From: Acidobacteriota bacterium
GTDB lineage: Bacteria; Acidobacteriota; Thermoanaerobaculia; Multivoradales; JBCCEF01
Length of the DNA: 64,000 nucleotides
Assembly (NCBI GenBank): GCA_039030395.1
Contig: JBCCEF010000006.1
Span: 1 to 64,000, forward strand
Direction: 5' to 3'
Part shown: piece after piece, positions 61,498 through 64,000 of the stretch
Layout of the letters: the number at the start of each line of letters is the position of its first letter
Numbering within the stretch: the first letter of the stretch is position 1
Position numbers and translations under genes: made by a program
The notes under the pieces: model-generated
What the model saw: the letters and a program-made list of their open reading frames with translations, nothing else
What the model was told of the DNA's origin: nothing
Databases searched by the model: none

Positions 61498-62067
61498 ATG
61501 ATTCCCTCCGACCTGACCTTCGAACCCTTTCTCGCCGAGTCCACCCATCCCCTGCTGATCGCTGTCGTCGGGTTGGCCCTGCTGGTCGCCGGACGCAAGA
61601 TCTTCTGGCTCGCGGTGGGGGTAACCGGTTTCGCCTTCGGCCTCGGCCTGGCGATCCGCTTCCTCGATCTCGAATCGCCCTGGGTCCACCTGGTCATCGC
61701 CCTGCTGGCGGGGGTGCTCGGGATCGCCCTCGCCTTTCTGGTGCAGCGGCTGGCGGTCGCCCTCGCCGGGTTCATCCTCGGCGGCTACGGCGGCCTCTGG
61801 CTGTGGCAGATGCTCGATGCGCCACCTTGGGAGCTACCCTCCTGGCTGGTGTTTCTGGTCGCCGGAATGGTGGTGGCGCTGCTGGCGAGTGGACTGTTCG
61901 AACTCGCACTCATCGGCCTGTCCGCCTGGCTCGGCGCGGCGCTGCTAGTGGACGCCGCCGGGGTACTCGGCCTGCTCGACCTGCGCGGCGCCGCCGCCGC
62001 CGTGGCAACCCTCGCGCTGGCGGCGTTGGGCGCCTGGATCCAGACGGGCGTCTTTCGCCGCCGCTAG
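61498..62067 (+). CDS. multi-pass membrane protein, DUF4203-like
   Basis: A 189-aa protein that is almost entirely membrane helices (six or seven: PLLIAVVGLALLVAGRKIFWLAVGVTGFAFGLGLAI; WVHLVIALLAGVLGIALAFLVQRLAVALAGFILGGYGGLWLW and so on). The glycine-rich pattern of paired helices resembles TMEM198/DUF4203 proteins. Function unknown. Divergent from thrA over a 142-base gap. Confidence 0.72.
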   Translation: MIPSDLTFEPFLAESTHPLLIAVVGLALLVAGRKIFWLAVGVTGFAFGLGLAIRFLDLESPWVHLVIALLAGVLGIALAFLVQRLAVALAGFILGGYGGLWLWQMLDAPPWELPSWLVFLVAGMVVALLASGLFELALIGLSAWLGAALLVDAAGVLGLLDLRGAAAAVATLALAALGAWIQTGVFRRR

Positions 62068-62251
62068 CAGGGCTGCCGAAAAGCGCTCCGCGCATGACTT
62101 CAGCAGGCCTGCTAGCTGTTCATTCTCAGGGGGCTAGGCGCCCCCTCACCTGAGAAGCCTCGGCTTTTCAGGCTCACCCCATCCTCGGCGCCATCCGGCG
62201 CCGCCTCGCCCTCCGGGCTCGGTGCAGGGTGCTGGTGAATTCCTAGCACCC
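62064..62251. repeat. structured intergenic module, copy B
   Basis: The same hairpin order as copy A at 44,191: CTAGCAGG (62,064-62,071) with CCTGCTAG (62,108-62,115); AGGGGGC-taggc-GCCCCCT (62,128-62,146); the conserved 'ggctcacccc...cggcgcc...cggcgccgcctcgccct..cgggctcggt' stretch; and a final GGGTGCT/AGCACCC stem (62,227-62,251). Again it lies between convergent genes and overlaps the plus-strand stop codon. Stem arms differ from copy A yet stay complementary, which argues for a selected structure. Confidence 0.75.
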
Positions 62252-62261
62252 CGCCAGGCTC

Positions 62262-63407
62262 CTATCCCCGCTCGTCCAGCGGCACCCAGCGCCGGCCCTG
62301 GGCTCCGACGTAGGTGGAACTCGGCCGGATGAGACGGCCTTCTGCCCGCTGTTCCCGCCCGTGGGCCGTCCAGCCGGCGACCCGGCCGATGGCGAAGGTG
62401 GGAGAGAAGAGTTCCGTCGGCAGGCCCAGGCCGTCGAGCAGGAGCGCGGTGTAGAACTCGACGTTGGTCTCGATGCGGCGGTCCGGTTTGCGCTCGCGCA
62501 ACAGCCGCAAGGCCACCTCCTCGACGCCCCGCGCCAAGTGCCAGAGATGCCGGTCGCCCGCGCCCCGCGCGAAGTAACCTTCCGCCGCGGCGGCCAGCAC
62601 ATCGGCCCGCGGATCCCGCACCCGGTACACCCGGTGGCCGAAACCCATCAACCGTTCGCCGCGGTCGAGGACGGCGCGGAGCCAGTCCTCGGCGCGCTCG
62701 ACGACGCCGATCTCCCGCACCATGTCGAGGGCCGGCCCGGGCGCGCCGCCGTGGAGAGGACCCTTCAGCGCCCCCAGAGCACCGACCACCGACGACACGC
62801 CATCGGAGCCGGTGGAAACGATCACCCGGGCGGTGAAGGTCGAGGCGTTGAAACCGTGATCGCACACCGTGTTGAGGTACGTTTCGAGACCGCGCACGCG
62901 CTCCGCCGACGGCTCCTCGCCGGTCAACTGCCACAGGTACCCGGCCGCCAGGCCGAGGTCCGGGCGCACGGGGATGGGCTCGTCACCGGCGGCCAACCGA
63001 GCGTAGGTGGCGACCAGACTGGGGACACAGGCGACCAGCGTGCGCTCATCGGCGGTTGGATCCAGCGCCAGCGAGGCCGCCCCCATCACCAGCGCGTCCA
63101 TCACTCCAACTCGCCCCTCGGCCGCGGCGGCGAGTAGGGCCAAGGTGGCCGGAGCGAGCCTTCGGCGGGAGGCGAGTTCTTGCCGGAATGCGTGCAGCTC
63201 GCGGGCAGTGGGCAGGCGGTCCTCCCACAACAGGAAGACCATCTCCTCGAAGCTAGCGCGGGGCGCGATCTCCTCCAGCGGATACCCACGCAGGGTCAGG
63301 CGGCCGGCTTCGCCCTCCACCCGGCTGAGGCTCGTTTCAGCGGCGACGATGCCGGCCAGGCCGGGCCGAAAACTCACATCAGAGGGTGGGGCACCAGAGG
63401 GCGTCAT
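62262..63407 (-). CDS. citrate synthase-family enzyme
   Basis: From the ATG at 63,407 the 381-aa protein has normal length for bacterial type II-like citrate/2-methylcitrate synthases. Catalytic landmarks: GPLHGGAPG (His), GFGHRVYRVRDPRA (His), and the NVEFYTALLLDGLGLP segment where Glu stands at the usual catalytic Asp position, followed by FSPTFAIGRVAGWTAH. It condenses acetyl-CoA with oxaloacetate or 2-oxoacids; which one cannot be told. Divergent from a second homologue with a DNA-binding domain. Confidence 0.9.
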   Translation of the reverse strand: MTPSGAPPSDVSFRPGLAGIVAAETSLSRVEGEAGRLTLRGYPLEEIAPRASFEEMVFLLWEDRLPTARELHAFRQELASRRRLAPATLALLAAAAEGRVGVMDALVMGAASLALDPTADERTLVACVPSLVATYARLAAGDEPIPVRPDLGLAAGYLWQLTGEEPSAERVRGLETYLNTVCDHGFNASTFTARVIVSTGSDGVSSVVGALGALKGPLHGGAPGPALDMVREIGVVERAEDWLRAVLDRGERLMGFGHRVYRVRDPRADVLAAAAEGYFARGAGDRHLWHLARGVEEVALRLLRERKPDRRIETNVEFYTALLLDGLGLPTELFSPTFAIGRVAGWTAHGREQRAEGRLIRPSSTYVGAQGRRWVPLDERG

Positions 63408-63454
63408 CGAACCTCCTTGCTGCCTCCCCGGGAAAGACCGAGGAGGCGTTCTAG

Positions 63455-63507
63455 ATTGATTTATCGCCCGGATTGTGCATATTGTCAATCTTGATCTAAA
63501 AATCAAT
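63455..63507. promoter_or_regulatory. operator/promoter region between divergent citrate synthase genes
   Basis: An AT-rich gap in GC-rich DNA. Perfect inverted arms ATTGATTT (63,455-63,462) and AAATCAAT (63,500-63,507) flank a promoter-like TTGTCA (63,482-63,487), 17 bases, AATATA (63,505-63,510) reading toward the plus-strand gene. The start codon follows within ~16 bases, so the plus transcript may be nearly leaderless. Candidate binding site for the HTH-citrate synthase protein. Confidence 0.5.
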
Positions 63508-63525
63508 ATATGTGAGATTATGCTC

Positions 63526-64000
63526 ATGGCCGATGACTTTCTGACCGCCGAAGAGGCGGCGAACAGCCTCGGCATTCGGGTGGCGAGCCTGTATGCCTAC
63601 GTGAGCCGAGGCATGTTGACCTCGGAACCGATTCCCGGGGAGCCGCGGGGGCGCCGCTACCGGCGCCAGGAGATCGAGCGCCTGGCCGCCCGCAAGGCGC
63701 TCCGGCGGGACCCGGAGAGCGCCGTGCCGACGGCCCTCGACTTCGGCGCGCCGCTGCTGGAGTCCGCTATCACCCTGATCGAAGGCGGACGCCTCTACTA
63801 CCGGGGTAGGGATGCCAGCCGCCTGGCTCGCAGCCGGAGCGTGGAAGACGTGGCGGCCCTGCTGTGGACCGGCGGCGCGGAAGACGGTGCCGACCTCTTC
63901 GGCCCGCAGAGCGGCAGCCCACCGAACGACGACCCGCCGCAGATCGAGGACGCCGCGGACGGGGACTGGGACCCGATCAGCCGCTGCCAGGTCGCCCTCG
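63526..64000 (+). CDS. helix-turn-helix citrate synthase-family protein (partial, runs off window)
   Basis: The frame stays open to the window end (158 codons). Residues ~1-55 are an AlpA/MerR-type DNA-binding domain (DDFLTAEEAANSLGIRVASLYAYVSRGML, then RGRRYRRQEIERLAARKAL), followed by the start of a citrate synthase fold (ALDFGAPLLESAITLIEGGRLYYRGRDASRLARSRSVEDVAALLW). HTH-fused citrate synthases are known; they probably sense acyl-CoA or 2-oxoacid levels or pair with the plain homologue. An ATG at 63,520 is an equal start candidate. C-terminal part not visible. Confidence 0.85.
   Translation, partial: MADDFLTAEEAANSLGIRVASLYAYVSRGMLTSEPIPGEPRGRRYRRQEIERLAARKALRRDPESAVPTALDFGAPLLESAITLIEGGRLYYRGRDASRLARSRSVEDVAALLWTGGAEDGADLFGPQSGSPPNDDPPQIEDAADGDWDPISRCQVAL

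Noticed and set aside
1-64000. CRISPR array
   Set aside because: No series of regularly spaced direct repeats and no cas genes were seen; the only short-period repeat is the two-unit 40-bp repeat near panC.

Overview
This is a GC-rich bacterial window in two parts. Bases ~505-31,077 are an integrated mobile island. Bases ~31,100-64,000 are ordinary chromosome. The chromosomal genes (futalosine-type menaquinone genes, fused aspartokinase/homoserine dehydrogenase, many secreted proteins with a shared C-terminal 'FWFF...TCP' module, an FG-GAP protein ending in a 'DGFEGGDTGAWS'-like tail) suggest an Acidobacteriota-like organism, perhaps Thermoanaerobaculia. This placement rests on gene content and style only.

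The island sits at the 3' end of a tRNA-Arg(ACG) gene (31,030-31,106, minus). A 50-bp near-copy of that 3' end lies at 505-554, and a P4-type integrase gene is just inside it. Identical 20-bp direct repeats near both ends look like integrase arm sites. After a HicAB toxin-antitoxin pair and a 125-aa unknown, one tightly coupled operon (3,138-10,636) encodes an AlpA-like regulator, a primase/helicase, a TubC-docking-like protein, a ParB-like protein, a Mom-like DNA modification protein, a small terminase-like protein, a terminase ATPase without a nuclease domain, and three tandem stand-alone terminase-type RNase H-fold nuclease proteins. A fourth nuclease paralogue lies at 14,685. Only one of the four keeps all the expected catalytic aspartates. 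No capsid or tail genes are seen, so the island resembles a phage satellite or a plasmid-like packaging element rather than a complete prophage.

The middle of the island (10.9-23 kb) is patchwork: a lipoprotein, membrane proteins, a decayed IS3-family element, a second tyrosine recombinase, a truncated terminase, a broken copy of an island gene, a pair of related membrane proteins (one with a HEPN-like RX4H motif), a PD-(D/E)XK-like protein and a radC operon. The right third is a complete type I restriction-modification system (hsdM-hsdS-hsdR). Overall it reads as a satellite backbone loaded with defence and conflict genes.

The chromosome right of the tRNA holds two secreted proteins, thiG, panD, panC and panB, then a minus-strand operon pepD-ubiX-ubiA-mqnE-dNK-glsA (menaquinone and nucleotide/amino-acid metabolism), a NYN-domain protein, an RND exporter, YceI, MscS, a block of secreted hydrolases and propeller-like proteins, the thrA-thrB-thrC operon, and two divergent citrate synthase homologues, one with an N-terminal helix-turn-helix domain that runs off the window end. 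Two regulatory RNA/DNA structures stand out: a ~300-nt panB leader with a promoter, an intrinsic terminator and a mutually exclusive antiterminator stem; and a ~200-bp multi-hairpin intergenic module present twice (44.2 kb and 62.1 kb), each time between convergent stop codons.
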